DNA of 5,721 nucleotides from Phycisphaerales bacterium. Lineage in GTDB: Bacteria > Planctomycetota > Phycisphaerae > Tepidisphaerales > Tepidisphaeraceae. The stretch covers positions 8,657 to 14,377 of the forward strand of contig PMAK01000278.1 in the NCBI GenBank assembly GCA_003153655.1. The letters run 5' to 3'. This document shows positions 5,610 to 5,721 of the stretch, piece after piece (positions within the stretch are counted from its first letter, which is position 1; every line of letters starts with the position of its first letter). The notes under the pieces are model-generated. The model saw nothing but the letters and a program-made list of their open reading frames with translations. It did not search any database and was not told the DNA's origin. A program made the translations under genes and the position numbers.

Positions 5610-5721
5610 AACATATCCGGTTGGAAATAGGGTGGGGGCATGGGTTTATATTTGGGGTGAAAATTGTTTTAGCCCACCTTGGGCGGGAATTCGGGGAGTG
5701 GCATATAGTCCATGGGCCTGG
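5610..5721. other. Right-edge non-coding stretch, no supported gene
   Basis: G-rich plus strand, with a small hairpin gccca-cct-tgggc (5672-5684). A minus-strand frame is open from the window edge to TAA at 5669-5671 and could be the last 17 codons of a gene outside the window, but it is too short to support. Confidence 0.3.

Noticed and set aside
5284..5641. Short overlapping open frames through the repeat region on both strands
   Set aside because: Their translations are those typical of repeat DNA read as protein (Arg/Ser/Pro-rich) and they overlap each other and the inverted repeat; no start signal or domain.

Overview
The window is GC-rich and compact. It carries five genes, all on the minus strand, in two groups read right to left. 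Three observations suggest an environmental bacterium, possibly of the Planctomycetota or the wider PVC group. Shine-Dalgarno sites are weak or absent before several genes. The right-hand intergenic region holds 'cgcagaga / cacagat' type repeats of a kind I recall from such genomes. It also has a plant-like GDP-mannose 3,5-epimerase. This placement is an inference, not proven by any single marker.

Right part (5296 to 3018): a GDP-mannose 3,5-epimerase-like enzyme is followed 20 nt later by a family 4 glycosyltransferase. They look like the end of a polysaccharide or glycoconjugate operon: the epimerase would supply a rare GDP-hexose, and the transferase would add a sugar to a lipid-linked or growing glycan. 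An imperfect 13-bp hairpin with a T-run on one side and a T-rich stretch on the other (2980-3019) separates this group from the next.

Left part (2941 to 70): a tight three-gene operon. It starts with an unannotated 46-residue lipoprotein. Next, 29 nt later, is a TolC-family outer-membrane factor that is itself a predicted lipoprotein. Last is a Tat-exported two-domain multicopper oxidase whose ATG overlaps the tolC stop (ATGA). The oxidase keeps all expected type 1, 2 and 3 copper ligands and has a Met-rich tail, so the module probably handles copper or another metal in the envelope. No inner-membrane pump or periplasmic adaptor gene is visible here.

Far right (5297-5721): 425 nt without a supported gene. 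It contains the epimerase leader, an interrupted inverted repeat with a 14-bp GC palindrome in one arm, and short 'cacagat' repeats in the loop. The extreme left 69 nt hold no recognisable gene or clear terminator.
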